This document shows, one piece after another, positions 37,387 through 45,913 of a stretch of 64,000 nucleotides of DNA (the stretch's first letter is position 1; each line of letters opens with the position of its first letter). This stretch comes from Candidatus Falkowiibacteriota bacterium (GTDB taxonomy: Bacteria; Patescibacteriota; Patescibacteriia; Patescibacteriales; UBA12465). Location of the stretch: contig JAPLVY010000004.1 of assembly GCA_026396875.1 (NCBI GenBank), forward strand, positions 147,163-211,162, read 5' to 3'. Both the position numbers and the translations under genes were made by a program. The notes beneath the pieces are model-generated. The model was not told the origin of the DNA and did no database searches. It saw only the letters and a program-made list of their open reading frames with translations.

Positions 37387-38259
37387 ATGCCGGAATTACC
37401 AGAAGTAGAAACGGTGCGCGCTGATTTGGCCACCGTTTTAAAAAACAAGAAGGTCTTGGAGGTGGAAGTTTTGTCTTCAAAATCTGCTCAGCCGTCACCG
37501 GAGTTTTTAACCAACAAGCTCGTCGGTGCTTCTTTTTTGGGCGCTGATCGCCTGGGTAAGCTTTTGATTTTTCCTTTAAACAATAAATTATTTCTCCTGG
37601 TTCACCTAAGAATGACCGGTCAGTTGATATATGCAGACAAAAAAGTTTCTCGTGTTGGCGGGCATTCTTTGCATGGCAAGAAAGAGGATTTATCAACCGC
37701 TAATCTACCAAATCGCCACACTCGTATTATTTTGAAACTTTCTGGTGGTGCCACACTTTATTTTAATGATTTGAGGAAATTTGGTTTTTTACGTTTAGTC
37801 GATAATGACGGTTTGTCTCTAGCAAAAAAATCATTTGGAGTTGAGCCATTGTCATCAGAATTTACCGAGGCTCGCTTGAGGGAGATGCTTAAGGGGAGGA
37901 AACAAAAAATTAAACCATTTTTGCTGAATCAAAAATTTATTGCCGGGTTGGGAAATATTTATGTTGACGAGGCCTTGTTTGCAGCAAAAATTAGGCCGGA
38001 TCGCTTGGCCAGTTCTTTGACAGGAACTAATGCAAAAAATTTGCACAGCACCATCCAAAAAATTATTAAGTTAGCGATCAAGATGAGGGGCACAACCTTT
38101 TCCAATTATCGTGACGGCCGGGGCGGAAAGGGTAATTTTTCCACAAAACTCCAAGTTTATGGTCGGAGCGGAGAAAACTGTCCTGTTTGCGGGGGGAAGA
38201 TTAAAAAAATGAAGCTTTTTGGTCGCGGTACACATTTTTGCGAACATTGCCAAAAATAA
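37387..38259 (+). CDS. mutM: Formamidopyrimidine-DNA glycosylase
   Basis: MPELPEVETVR, LRMTGQL, GLGNIYVDEALF, zinc finger CPVCGGKIKK..GRGTHFCEHCQ. Confidence 0.96.
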   Translation: MPELPEVETVRADLATVLKNKKVLEVEVLSSKSAQPSPEFLTNKLVGASFLGADRLGKLLIFPLNNKLFLLVHLRMTGQLIYADKKVSRVGGHSLHGKKEDLSTANLPNRHTRIILKLSGGATLYFNDLRKFGFLRLVDNDGLSLAKKSFGVEPLSSEFTEARLREMLKGRKQKIKPFLLNQKFIAGLGNIYVDEALFAAKIRPDRLASSLTGTNAKNLHSTIQKIIKLAIKMRGTTFSNYRDGRGGKGNFSTKLQVYGRSGENCPVCGGKIKKMKLFGRGTHFCEHCQK

Positions 38260-38328
38260 AGCAGAAGTTTGACTTTTAGCCGCCGATGTTATATTTTAAT
38301 ACTGTAATATTTAAAGGAAAAAACCAAT

Positions 38329-38484
38329 ATGTCCCAAGACAACATGATCAAGCTTGAGTGTACGGAGTGCAAGACCGTCAATTATTTTTCCCACAAAAAT
38401 AAGAAAACTCTCAAGGAAAGATTGGAAATGAAAAAGTTCTGCCCTGGTTGCGGTACTCATACTATGCATAAAGAAACGAAATAA
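38329..38484 (+). CDS. rpmG: 50S ribosomal protein L33
   Basis: [51 protein letters not shown]; not in the ORF track. Confidence 0.92.
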   Translation: MSQDNMIKLECTECKTVNYFSHKNKKTLKERLEMKKFCPGCGTHTMHKETK

Positions 38485-38496
38485 TCGTTTGCTCTA

Positions 38497-38522
38497 GACC
38501 CGCCCGTACGGCGGGTTTAGTT
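38497..38522 (+). terminator. Intrinsic terminator downstream of rpmG
   Basis: ACCCGCCCGTACGGCGGGT hairpin followed by T-rich sequence. Confidence 0.65.
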
Positions 38523-38552
38523 TTGCCTTATCTATAATCTTAACAATCTTTT

Positions 38553-39638
38553 ATGCCAAAAAATTTCGCAAAACCCTTCCTAATTTCTTTGGTCCTAGTC
38601 GTGCTGATTGCCTGTTATTTCGTTTTCAGGCCTTTTTTGATTGAAATTGTTGTAGCAGCGATTTTTGCCACAGTGTTTTATCGTCCTTATGAAAAATTAA
38701 CCAAATTTTTTAAGGGTCGAAAAAATTTGGCCGCCCTTTTGATGTGCCTGCTTTTAGTGGCGGTAATCATTATTCCAACCGTAAAAGGTTTAGCCTATAT
38801 GGGGAACAAGTCGGTTGAGGCCTATGCCGAAGCGACTAATTATTTCTCTAATCACAGGGCCACCGACTTACTTCAAACACCTCTCGCCCAGAGGCTCCAC
38901 CTAGATGACCTAGATTTAGTCCGCTTCAGTAAAGGGGCTTTTGGTGGTATCCTCTTGGGTTTTTTTGAGAAATCAAGTAACTGGTTGATTTCTGGAGCAA
39001 CCTCAATGTTTGTTGAAACCACCAGTTTTATTTTTTCATTGGTTTTGATTATTGTCACCATGTTTTTCTTTTTTGTGGATGGCAAAAAGATGTTGGAAGC
39101 AATTTCTTATCTTTCGCCACTACCAGATAAATATGACAATAAAATTTTTCAGAAATTCAAGGAAGTAAGTTATACCACGATGGTTTCTACTTTCGTGGTC
39201 GCTATTGCCCAGGGGGCAGTGGGAGCAATTGGTTTTGCGGTGATTGGCTTTCCACCTTTTCTGGCAGGCATTCTTGTTGCCCTATTATCACTTTTGCCTT
39301 ACCTCGGTTCAATGATTTTCTATGTACCAATCGGCTTATATTATTTATTGATGGGGGACGTTTGGCAGGGAATATTTATTCTGGCCTGGGGATTTTTCAT
39401 TATCGGTACTATTGATAATGTTATCCGTGCTTGGATGATTAAAGGTAAGGCTCAAATAAATCCGATTTTTGTGGTATTCTCAGTACTAGGGGGAGTGATG
39501 CTCTTCGGTTTCTGGGGAGTTATTCTTGGTCCGCTCATTGTTTCTATTGCCGCAACGGTTATCCACATTTACGCCCTTGAGTTTTGCAAGGAATACGAAG
39601 ACTTGGATATCTTGCTCGAAGGCAAGGAGGATAAATAA
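38553..39638 (+). CDS. AI-2E/PerM family transporter
   Basis: Multiple TMs; GFWGVILGPLIVSIAATVIHIYALEF. Confidence 0.92.
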   Translation: MPKNFAKPFLISLVLVVLIACYFVFRPFLIEIVVAAIFATVFYRPYEKLTKFFKGRKNLAALLMCLLLVAVIIIPTVKGLAYMGNKSVEAYAEATNYFSNHRATDLLQTPLAQRLHLDDLDLVRFSKGAFGGILLGFFEKSSNWLISGATSMFVETTSFIFSLVLIIVTMFFFFVDGKKMLEAISYLSPLPDKYDNKIFQKFKEVSYTTMVSTFVVAIAQGAVGAIGFAVIGFPPFLAGILVALLSLLPYLGSMIFYVPIGLYYLLMGDVWQGIFILAWGFFIIGTIDNVIRAWMIKGKAQINPIFVVFSVLGGVMLFGFWGVILGPLIVSIAATVIHIYALEFCKEYEDLDILLEGKEDK

Positions 39639-39670
39639 TTTTTTGATTCTAAAAATAACCAATTAAATCT

Positions 39671-40201
39671 ATGTTAGGAGAAAAAACCAAAAAAAACCTT
39701 GAGGATGCTTTTGCCGGTGAATCCAAGGCAAGAAATAAATACGATTATTTTGCCAGCATTGCTCGTAAGGCTGGTTATGTGCAGATCGCTAATATTTTTG
39801 AGGAAAGCGCCCGCAACGAAATGGAGCATGCCAAGCTTTGGGCCAAGCAACTCGGAATCATTAGTGATGATGTAGCTGCTGATTTAAGAGCAGCTATTGA
39901 GGGGGAACTATTTGAGACTACCAGCATGTATCCTCGAATGGCCGAAGAAGCGGTCGCCGAGGGCAATCTGGATGTTGCCAACCTATTCAAACATGTTGGT
40001 GAGGCCGAGCGTGCTCACGCCACTCGTTATCAGAAACTATTAGAAAATTTGGAGAAAGGTGAAGTATTCAAAAAGCCGGCGCCAGTTCGCTGGAAGTGCA
40101 ATAATTGTGGCTACATTCATGAGAGCGGGGAAGCGCCAATGATTTGCCCGTCTTGCCAGCATCCGAGGGCGCATTTTGAAATATTTGTAGAAACTTATTA
40201 A
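39671..40201 (+). CDS. Rubrerythrin with C-terminal rubredoxin-like domain
   Basis: FAGESKARNKYDYFA, EESARNEMEHAKLW, EAERAHATRY, CNNCGYIHESGEAPMICPSCQHPRAHFE. Confidence 0.95.
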   Translation: MLGEKTKKNLEDAFAGESKARNKYDYFASIARKAGYVQIANIFEESARNEMEHAKLWAKQLGIISDDVAADLRAAIEGELFETTSMYPRMAEEAVAEGNLDVANLFKHVGEAERAHATRYQKLLENLEKGEVFKKPAPVRWKCNNCGYIHESGEAPMICPSCQHPRAHFEIFVETY

Positions 40202-40215
40202 TTAATTTTAAAACT

Positions 40216-40332
40216 ATGAACAGAGTAGACAAAGTTTATTATTGTGAACATTGTGGTAATGAAGTTAAATTTACTAAGGATGGTGGCGGCAAAGTGGTTT
40301 GCTGTGGCAGCGAGATGAAACCAAAAGATTAA
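40216..40332 (+). CDS. Desulforedoxin-like small rubredoxin-fold protein 1
   Basis: MNRVDKVYYCEHCGNEVKFTKDGGGKVVCCGSEMKPKD; CxxC...CC desulforedoxin pattern; missed by ORF track. Confidence 0.85.
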   Translation: MNRVDKVYYCEHCGNEVKFTKDGGGKVVCCGSEMKPKD

Positions 40333-40348
40333 AGTAGATTACTAAAAT

Positions 40349-40489
40349 ATGAGCGATCGAGTTAAGAGAATTTATTTCTGCCGCCACTGTGGCAGCGAGT
40401 TAGAGTTCCTAAAAGATGGTGGTGGGCACATTTTCTGCTGTGGCGAAGAGATGATCATCAAGAAACCCGGGAGTAACAGTGAAGAATAG
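40349..40489 (+). CDS. Desulforedoxin-like small rubredoxin-fold protein 2
   Basis: MSDRVKRIYFCRHCGSELEFLKDGGGHIFCCGEEMIIKKPGSNSEE; tandem paralogue; missed by ORF track. Confidence 0.85.
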   Translation: MSDRVKRIYFCRHCGSELEFLKDGGGHIFCCGEEMIIKKPGSNSEE

Positions 40490-40583
40490 ATTTTTCGCTA
40501 AAATTATAGGCAAGAGGCAAAATCTTTGTCTCTTGTCTTTTTTTAGCAGAAATAGTAAGATATTTTTACAGTAAAATAGATAT

Positions 40584-40654
40584 GCGGGCATAGTATAATG
40601 GTAGTACAGGGGTTTCCAAAACCTCTAGCGTGGGTTCGATTCCTACTGCCCGTG
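40584..40654 (+). tRNA. tRNA-Trp (CCA)
   Basis: GCGGGCATAGTATAATGGTAGTACAGGGGTTTCCAAAACCTCTAGCGTGGGTTCGATTCCTACTGCCCGTG. Confidence 0.95.
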
Positions 40655-40699
40655 CGAATGAAAGGCTGCTTATTTTAGGCAGTTTTTTGTTATAGTGGC

Positions 40700-40727
40700 T
40701 TGCATTAATTAAGATATGTTTTATAAT
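40700..40727 (+). promoter_or_regulatory. Promoter of the trp leader
   Basis: TTGCAT (40700-40705), 16 bp, TATAAT (40722-40727); start expected close to the leader ATG at 40734. Confidence 0.65.
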
Positions 40728-40733
40728 AGAAAA

Positions 40734-40787
40734 ATGATTATAAATAAATTTCAGACAACTGGTAAGTTCTGGTGGCACTCACAATAG
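40734..40787 (+). CDS. trp leader peptide, 17 aa with tandem Trp codons
   Basis: ATG ATT ATA AAT AAA TTT CAG ACA ACT GGT AAG TTC TGG TGG CAC TCA CAA TAG = MIINKFQTTGKFWWHSQ*, followed by attenuator helices. Confidence 0.85.
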   Translation: MIINKFQTTGKFWWHSQ

Positions 40788-40863
40788 TGGGTAGCTATTT
40801 TTTTGTTTAAAATTTATTTCTCAAAACTACCCAAAACATGAATGTATTTGGGTAGTTTTTTTT
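40775..40863 (+). promoter_or_regulatory. Transcription attenuator (alternative 1:2, 2:3 and 3:4 helices) upstream of trpB
   Basis: 1:2 ACTCAC(40777-82)/GTGGGT(40787-92); 2:3 TGGGTAG(40788-94)/CTACCCA(40827-33); 3:4 CTACCCAAA(40827-35)/TTTGGGTAG(40847-55) then T8. Confidence 0.85.
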
Positions 40864-40969
40864 ATTTACCAAAATTTATATGAGATATTATTTTCTAAAT
40901 CGAGCAACTGAGTCCTGGCAACGTATAATTAAGTTTTTATGTAAAGTTTATTATTTAATTATATATGAT

Positions 40970-42172
40970 ATGAAAAATTCAATAAAATCGTTACCAGATA
41001 ATAATGGTTATTTCGGGAAATATGGCGGTCAGATTATTCCACCAGAACTTAAGGTAATTTTTGATGAAATCGCTTTGGCGTATGAGCAGGCTAAAAATGA
41101 TCCTGTTTTTATCGCTGAATACGAAGATTTGTTAAAAAATTATGTTGGTCGGCCATCACCGCTGTATCATGCAAAAAATTTAACCAAGAAGTTAAAGGGC
41201 GCGCAAATCTATTTGAAGCGTGAGGACTTAAATCACACCGGTGCGCACAAGATAAACCATACTTTGGGCGAGGCGCTTTTGGCCAAAAGAATGGGCAAGA
41301 CCAAACTGCTAGCAGAAACGGGAGCTGGTCAGCATGGCGTAGCTTTGGCGACCGCTGCAACGTTAGTAGGTTTGGATTGCGAAATTCACATGGGAGAAAT
41401 TGATGTCTTAAAGCAACACCCGAACGTGGTGAGAATGCAGTTGCTAGGGGCTAAAGTGGTAACGGTAAAATCCGGCGGACGATGCCTGAAAGATGCCGTT
41501 GATAGCGCCTTTGGCGCCTTTCTCGAGGATCCAAAAAATATATTTTTTGGCATTGGTTCGATAGTTGGGCCACACCCATTTCCAATGATGGTGAGGTATT
41601 TTCAGTCTATCGTGGGCAGGGAAACCCGCTCACAGATATTGGAACAGGCCAGGATTTTACCGAATTATTTGATTGCTTGTGTCGGCGGCGGGTCAAATGC
41701 TATTGGTCTTTTTCATGAGTTCTTGGATGATGATGAGGTAAAAATGATGATTGGCGTAGAGCCGAGTGGTAGAAGTTTTAAGCCTGGCGATCACGCGGCG
41801 ACCTTAACCCTGGGTACTCCCGGTAGTTTGCATGGCATGTTCACTTATTTGCTACAGAATGAAGATGGTGAGCCACTGCCAGTTCATTCAATCGCTTCTG
41901 GTTTGGATTATCCAGGAGTTGGACCAATCCACGCGGACTTGAAGGATAGTGGTCGGGTGCATTATGAGTCAATTAGCGACAAGGAGGCATTGGAAGCTTT
42001 TTTAAGCTTGTCCAAGGTTGAGGGCATAATTCCTGCGCTAGAAAGCTCGCATGCCTTAGCGCAAGCCATAAAATTAGCTCCAAAGCTGGGTCAAGATAAA
42101 ATTATCATCGTTAATTTGTCTGGCCGTGGCGATAAGGACGTCGATTATGTCGCAAGTTTGCTGGATGTTTAG
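40970..42172 (+). CDS. trpB: Tryptophan synthase beta chain (solitary)
   Basis: [51 protein letters not shown]; start chosen at MKNSIKSL; in-frame ATG also at 40880. Confidence 0.95.
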   Translation: MKNSIKSLPDNNGYFGKYGGQIIPPELKVIFDEIALAYEQAKNDPVFIAEYEDLLKNYVGRPSPLYHAKNLTKKLKGAQIYLKREDLNHTGAHKINHTLGEALLAKRMGKTKLLAETGAGQHGVALATAATLVGLDCEIHMGEIDVLKQHPNVVRMQLLGAKVVTVKSGGRCLKDAVDSAFGAFLEDPKNIFFGIGSIVGPHPFPMMVRYFQSIVGRETRSQILEQARILPNYLIACVGGGSNAIGLFHEFLDDDEVKMMIGVEPSGRSFKPGDHAATLTLGTPGSLHGMFTYLLQNEDGEPLPVHSIASGLDYPGVGPIHADLKDSGRVHYESISDKEALEAFLSLSKVEGIIPALESSHALAQAIKLAPKLGQDKIIIVNLSGRGDKDVDYVASLLDV

Positions 42173-42221
42173 CTTGGGCCTGAATTGCCAGAAATCTCTA
42201 GTAACTTCACACGATAAACAA

Positions 42222-42246
42222 AAAACAGGGTTAACCCTGTTTTTTG
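42222..42246. terminator. Intrinsic terminator after trpB
   Basis: AAAAACAGGGTTAACCCTGTTTTTTG perfect palindrome. Confidence 0.85.
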
Positions 42247-42311
42247 TAAATCGCTCCGTTCTTTATAATATGGTAAACTATTAACAACTAACTTCAAATA
42301 AATTTAAAATT

Positions 42312-43196
42312 ATGAAAAATAAATTTTTATTAATTTCAATTTGTTTTCTCTGGTTTTTGCCGGGAGTTGCCTCTGCTCATCAGCCACGGATCGTCAGCGG
42401 AAATCCGATAAATGTTTCAAGCCCAGAAACTTCCCAGGCTTTCTATGGGGAATTAAAAGGAATTCCTCATGAGTTTATTATCCGATCAGATAAAGAGTTT
42501 CGTCTTTACCTTGGAGTTTTGGTTCCAGATATTCCCATGATCAGAAAGGACATCTCAGTTTCTGTTGATCGGCTAAGTGGTGCTACTCGTGAACGCTTGG
42601 CTTTGTTGAATGGAGAAAACTTTAATTGGACCCCCTTCTTTGAGACTTTTGCTAAAGATAATTATTTCTGGGGGCCGGAATTCAAGGACGACAATTCGCA
42701 GCAGGGAGTTGCCCTCCAGGGGAAGCTTGTTCCTGCTGGCACCTATTCAATTACGGTTTTTAATTCTAGCGAACAAGGTAAATATTCTTTGGCAGTTGGC
42801 GATTTAGAGACTTTTCCGCCAATAGAAATAATTAACGCCATCCTGGTGGTTCCTCAATTGAAAGCCAATTTTTTCCATTATTCCTTGCTCGTGCTTCTGT
42901 CCTCTCCTTATGTTATTGGCTATATTCTTTTGATACTTGCCATCGCCTTCGTTCTGGGCCTTCTGTTGCGCTTGCTACTAGTAAGATTTGTTAAACCAAA
43001 AAAAAGTAAGGGAAAGAACATGAATAGAAAAGATCGCATGATTCGCTTGGTCGCTGGAATAATTATCTTAGCTCTTGCCTTTATCTTTGGTCTCAATCCC
43101 TACCTGCTTTTCTTGTCTGGTTTGTGTTTTTTTGCGGCGGCTTCTGGTTGGTGTGGTCTTTATGCTATTCTTGGAAAAAGCTCCTGTTCTATTTAA
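42312..43196 (+). CDS. Secreted ectodomain + TM + DUF2892-like C-terminal domain fusion
   Basis: Signal peptide; extracellular beta-rich region; C-terminal MNRKDRMIRLVAGIIILALAFIFG...FFAAASGWCGLYAILGKSSC. Confidence 0.75.
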   Translation: MKNKFLLISICFLWFLPGVASAHQPRIVSGNPINVSSPETSQAFYGELKGIPHEFIIRSDKEFRLYLGVLVPDIPMIRKDISVSVDRLSGATRERLALLNGENFNWTPFFETFAKDNYFWGPEFKDDNSQQGVALQGKLVPAGTYSITVFNSSEQGKYSLAVGDLETFPPIEIINAILVVPQLKANFFHYSLLVLLSSPYVIGYILLILAIAFVLGLLLRLLLVRFVKPKKSKGKNMNRKDRMIRLVAGIIILALAFIFGLNPYLLFLSGLCFFAAASGWCGLYAILGKSSCSI

Positions 43197-43268
43197 CATC
43201 AAGTCTTGCAACTTTTAATATGCTATAATTATTATAGTTTTTAAAATAATAAATTAATCAACAAATTT

Positions 43269-44102
43269 ATGAAAAAAATCTTAGTTTTTTCCATGATTTT
43301 CTCCTTAGTCTTGGTGTCTGGGAATTTTGTCTTGGCGCAAGAAGTAAATCCTGGTCAAGGTCCGGACAATCAGAAGCCGAAGAATGAAAATAAACCACCA
43401 ATGCGTCCAGCTATCGGCCAGAACAACTCAAGCGTCAAAACTCAGCCAGAAAAAATCTCCAGTCCTAGTGAAATGGGTTTGTTTGAAAAGATCAAGAAAG
43501 TTGGTAATGAACTTTTTGGTGTCCGCAAACAAAATGTTCAACCAAAGAAAGATGACAATAAAAAACCAATGCCAGTCGCAGATGGCCAGAATTTAGCTAG
43601 CGGGACCATGATGGTTAAAGAAAATCCAAATTCTTTTATGCCAACTTCATCCACTGATCAACTAGAAAAAATCTCCAGTCCCGGCGACATGAATTTATTT
43701 GATAAGATCAAAAAAGTTGGTACGGCACTTTTTGGTGTCAGGAAAGGCGATGGCCCTAAACCAATGTTGATCAAGCCGGAATTTGCTCAATGTGTTAAGG
43801 ACGCTATCAACAAAAAAGGCCTAGCGGTTAAGGCGGTTGTCAGTGCTCATAATCAGGCCCTAGTTGCAGCCCTTGATTCCCGTCTTGCCTGCGAACTTGC
43901 CGCAGTTGATAAAACTAGTGCCCAGGAACAGTTTGACGCCAATCAACTTTGTATCAGCGCTGACCAAAAGACCAGAGATGAGAGTGAGGGCACCTTCAAT
44001 AAGGCCAGGGAAGATGCTCAGAAAACCTTTCAGACCGATGTCAAACAATGTCTTGGCAGCTTTGTTCAAAACAGTTCAAGCACCAATCCGATAGCAAATT
44101 AA
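43269..44102 (+). CDS. Secreted hypothetical protein with an internal duplication
   Basis: Signal peptide; KISSPSEMGLFEKIKKVGNELFGVRK and KISSPGDMNLFDKIKKVGTALFGVRK. Confidence 0.75.
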   Translation: MKKILVFSMIFSLVLVSGNFVLAQEVNPGQGPDNQKPKNENKPPMRPAIGQNNSSVKTQPEKISSPSEMGLFEKIKKVGNELFGVRKQNVQPKKDDNKKPMPVADGQNLASGTMMVKENPNSFMPTSSTDQLEKISSPGDMNLFDKIKKVGTALFGVRKGDGPKPMLIKPEFAQCVKDAINKKGLAVKAVVSAHNQALVAALDSRLACELAAVDKTSAQEQFDANQLCISADQKTRDESEGTFNKAREDAQKTFQTDVKQCLGSFVQNSSSTNPIAN

Positions 44103-44118
44103 GATTTGTTAAAATAAA

Positions 44119-44147
44119 AAACAGACCCAGAGGGGTCTGTTTTTTTA
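44119..44147 (+). terminator. Intrinsic terminator
   Basis: ACAGACCCAGAGGGGTCTGTTTTTTT. Confidence 0.85.
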
Positions 44148-44207
44148 TCTATAAAAAATTTAGTGGTATAATGTAAATGATTATTAAGCGAGTTGCCTTT
44201 TTTTATT

Positions 44208-44816
44208 ATGAAAACCTTAGATGAAATAATTTTAGCGCGTCGAACTATCAGAGATTTTACTGATGATATTCCATCAGAAGAACAAATAAAAATGATTTTA
44301 CGGGCAGGATTGCACGCCCCCTTTGCATCCTTGGCAGCTCAGGGTGGTGATAAATACCGCCAATTCATAATAGTTGGCGGGCAAGGAGAAGTGATTAAAG
44401 AAATTAGAGTTTTAGTTCAAGAGCAAACGAAGAAATTTTTAAAAATTATCCCTTTTCTAAATCTATTTCTTAAGTACAAAATTAGTGAAACTTTTAAACA
44501 AAGAGTACAAAGCGATTTGCTGGGTTCTGCTCCTTGGTATATTTTTGTTGTTGAACCAAAAGGCTTTCCGCCAGCGCAGAAGCAATCCATCGCTCATTGT
44601 CTGGAGAATATGTGGCTTAAGGCCACAGAACTAGATTTGGGCTTTAGACCAATCTCTGTCTTTGAAAATATGGGTAGTAATCAGCGTTTGTGCGATTTGT
44701 TTTCTCTAGCGAAAAGTCGATATGTAATTAATTGTTGCGCTGTCGGTTGTCCGAAGGAGAAGATGGAAAACTCAGTCCGACAAAATTTGGATGATATCTC
44801 TCTCTGGCTTAGATAA
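44208..44816 (+). CDS. Nitroreductase family protein
   Basis: LDEIILARRTIRDFTDDIPSEEQIKMILRAGLHAPFAS. Confidence 0.9.
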   Translation: MKTLDEIILARRTIRDFTDDIPSEEQIKMILRAGLHAPFASLAAQGGDKYRQFIIVGGQGEVIKEIRVLVQEQTKKFLKIIPFLNLFLKYKISETFKQRVQSDLLGSAPWYIFVVEPKGFPPAQKQSIAHCLENMWLKATELDLGFRPISVFENMGSNQRLCDLFSLAKSRYVINCCAVGCPKEKMENSVRQNLDDISLWLR

Positions 44817-44838
44817 TTTCATAATTAACTATAAAAAT

Positions 44839-45150
44839 ATGCTTTCAACTTGTGTTGGCAAACCAACTAAATTCAAAAAAACCATCTATCTTCTCGCTTT
44901 TTCTACGCTCGGAGTTTTACTAAGCGTTATTGTTTATGCTGTGATAGAAATTTTCTTTCTGATTTGGTTTCGAGAAGTCAGCCTCTCTTTGCCGGTGTTT
45001 AATGTGTTATTGCTCCTAAAATTCGCCTTGCTCGCCCTCGGCGTTATTAGCGGCTACTCGATCGGATCTTTCTGCTGGCAGAAACTCTATGTGGAAAGAG
45101 TTTGGCTGAGAAAAGGAAAAAAATGTTGCAATAAAAAAGCTCCCCGTTAA
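44839..45150 (+). CDS. Small membrane protein
   Basis: 104 aa, two or three TMs; start MLSTCVGKPTKFKK. Confidence 0.7.
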   Translation: MLSTCVGKPTKFKKTIYLLAFSTLGVLLSVIVYAVIEIFFLIWFREVSLSLPVFNVLLLLKFALLALGVISGYSIGSFCWQKLYVERVWLRKGKKCCNKKAPR

Positions 45151-45180
45151 GACGTGGAGCTTTCTACGTAATACTTCTTT

Positions 45181-45747
45181 TTAAGCGCTTAATTGGGCGC
45201 GATATTTTTTTGTTTTTGGAAATAAATTTAGAGGAATACTACGGTACCCCAGACCGATTGATAACAATGCTTGATATTGTTCAATCTGTTTGATATACAA
45301 AACGATAGTTTTGCAGGATCTGGACATGCCAACAATATTGTTTACTCCTGACTTCCATTTTTTCCCAGATTTACCACCTCCGATGAGCACCATGGCCACC
45401 ACCTCCACGCTGCTTACTGGCAAGCGGTTTAGGCAACTCTCAATTAATTCTGGAGATTCATTCCAGCCATCTGGCTCATTCGTGTGAACTGCTATTGCGT
45501 GAAAACATTTTCCTTTGGAAAGGTGAGAACGAATCTCGCCTTTTTCGAATTGAATATTATCCAATCCTGGCCAGAATTTTCTACAAACTTCACCAGCAAA
45601 TCCCTGATTATTGTTGTATTGCCCCAATAAATTGGGATAGTTCACGGCAAACACGATATGGTCTGCCGGCGTTTCAAAAATGTCTCCCTGGATGCACAGT
45701 AGCGGTTCCTGGAAGTCAATAAATCTTTTAAAGGTTTCGATGTTCAT
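45181..45747 (-). CDS. Macro-domain-like protein (predicted ADP-ribose binding)
   Basis: LLCIQGDIFETPADHIVFAVNYPNLLGQ, GFAGEVCRKFWPG, VAMVLIGGGKSG; start at MNIETFKRF. Confidence 0.65.
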   Translation of the reverse strand: MNIETFKRFIDFQEPLLCIQGDIFETPADHIVFAVNYPNLLGQYNNNQGFAGEVCRKFWPGLDNIQFEKGEIRSHLSKGKCFHAIAVHTNEPDGWNESPELIESCLNRLPVSSVEVVAMVLIGGGKSGKKWKSGVNNIVGMSRSCKTIVLYIKQIEQYQALLSIGLGYRSIPLNLFPKTKKYRAQLSA

Positions 45748-45913
45748 TTTTATGATTTTTTGATTGTTAACTAACGGTTTAACAGTTAATTTTTTCATAA
45801 AAAACCAATAAAGTCAATGCCTCTAGTATTATTAACAGATTTGACAAATAATGATTTTTAATGGTAATATTTTTATCTGCTCATTAACACAATTTAAAAA
45901 AAGGAGAAAAAAC

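Noticed and set aside
40771-40778. GGTGGCAC resembling the T-box antiterminator motif upstream of trpB
   Set aside because: The leader from the promoter to this motif is only about 40 nt, too short for a Stem I/specifier domain, and the bases are explained as Trp codons plus attenuator region 1.
40880-40970. N-terminal extension of trpB ([30 protein letters not shown])
   Set aside because: It does not resemble TrpB; ATG at 40970 gives a normal TrpB N terminus, so the extension is probably untranslated leader.
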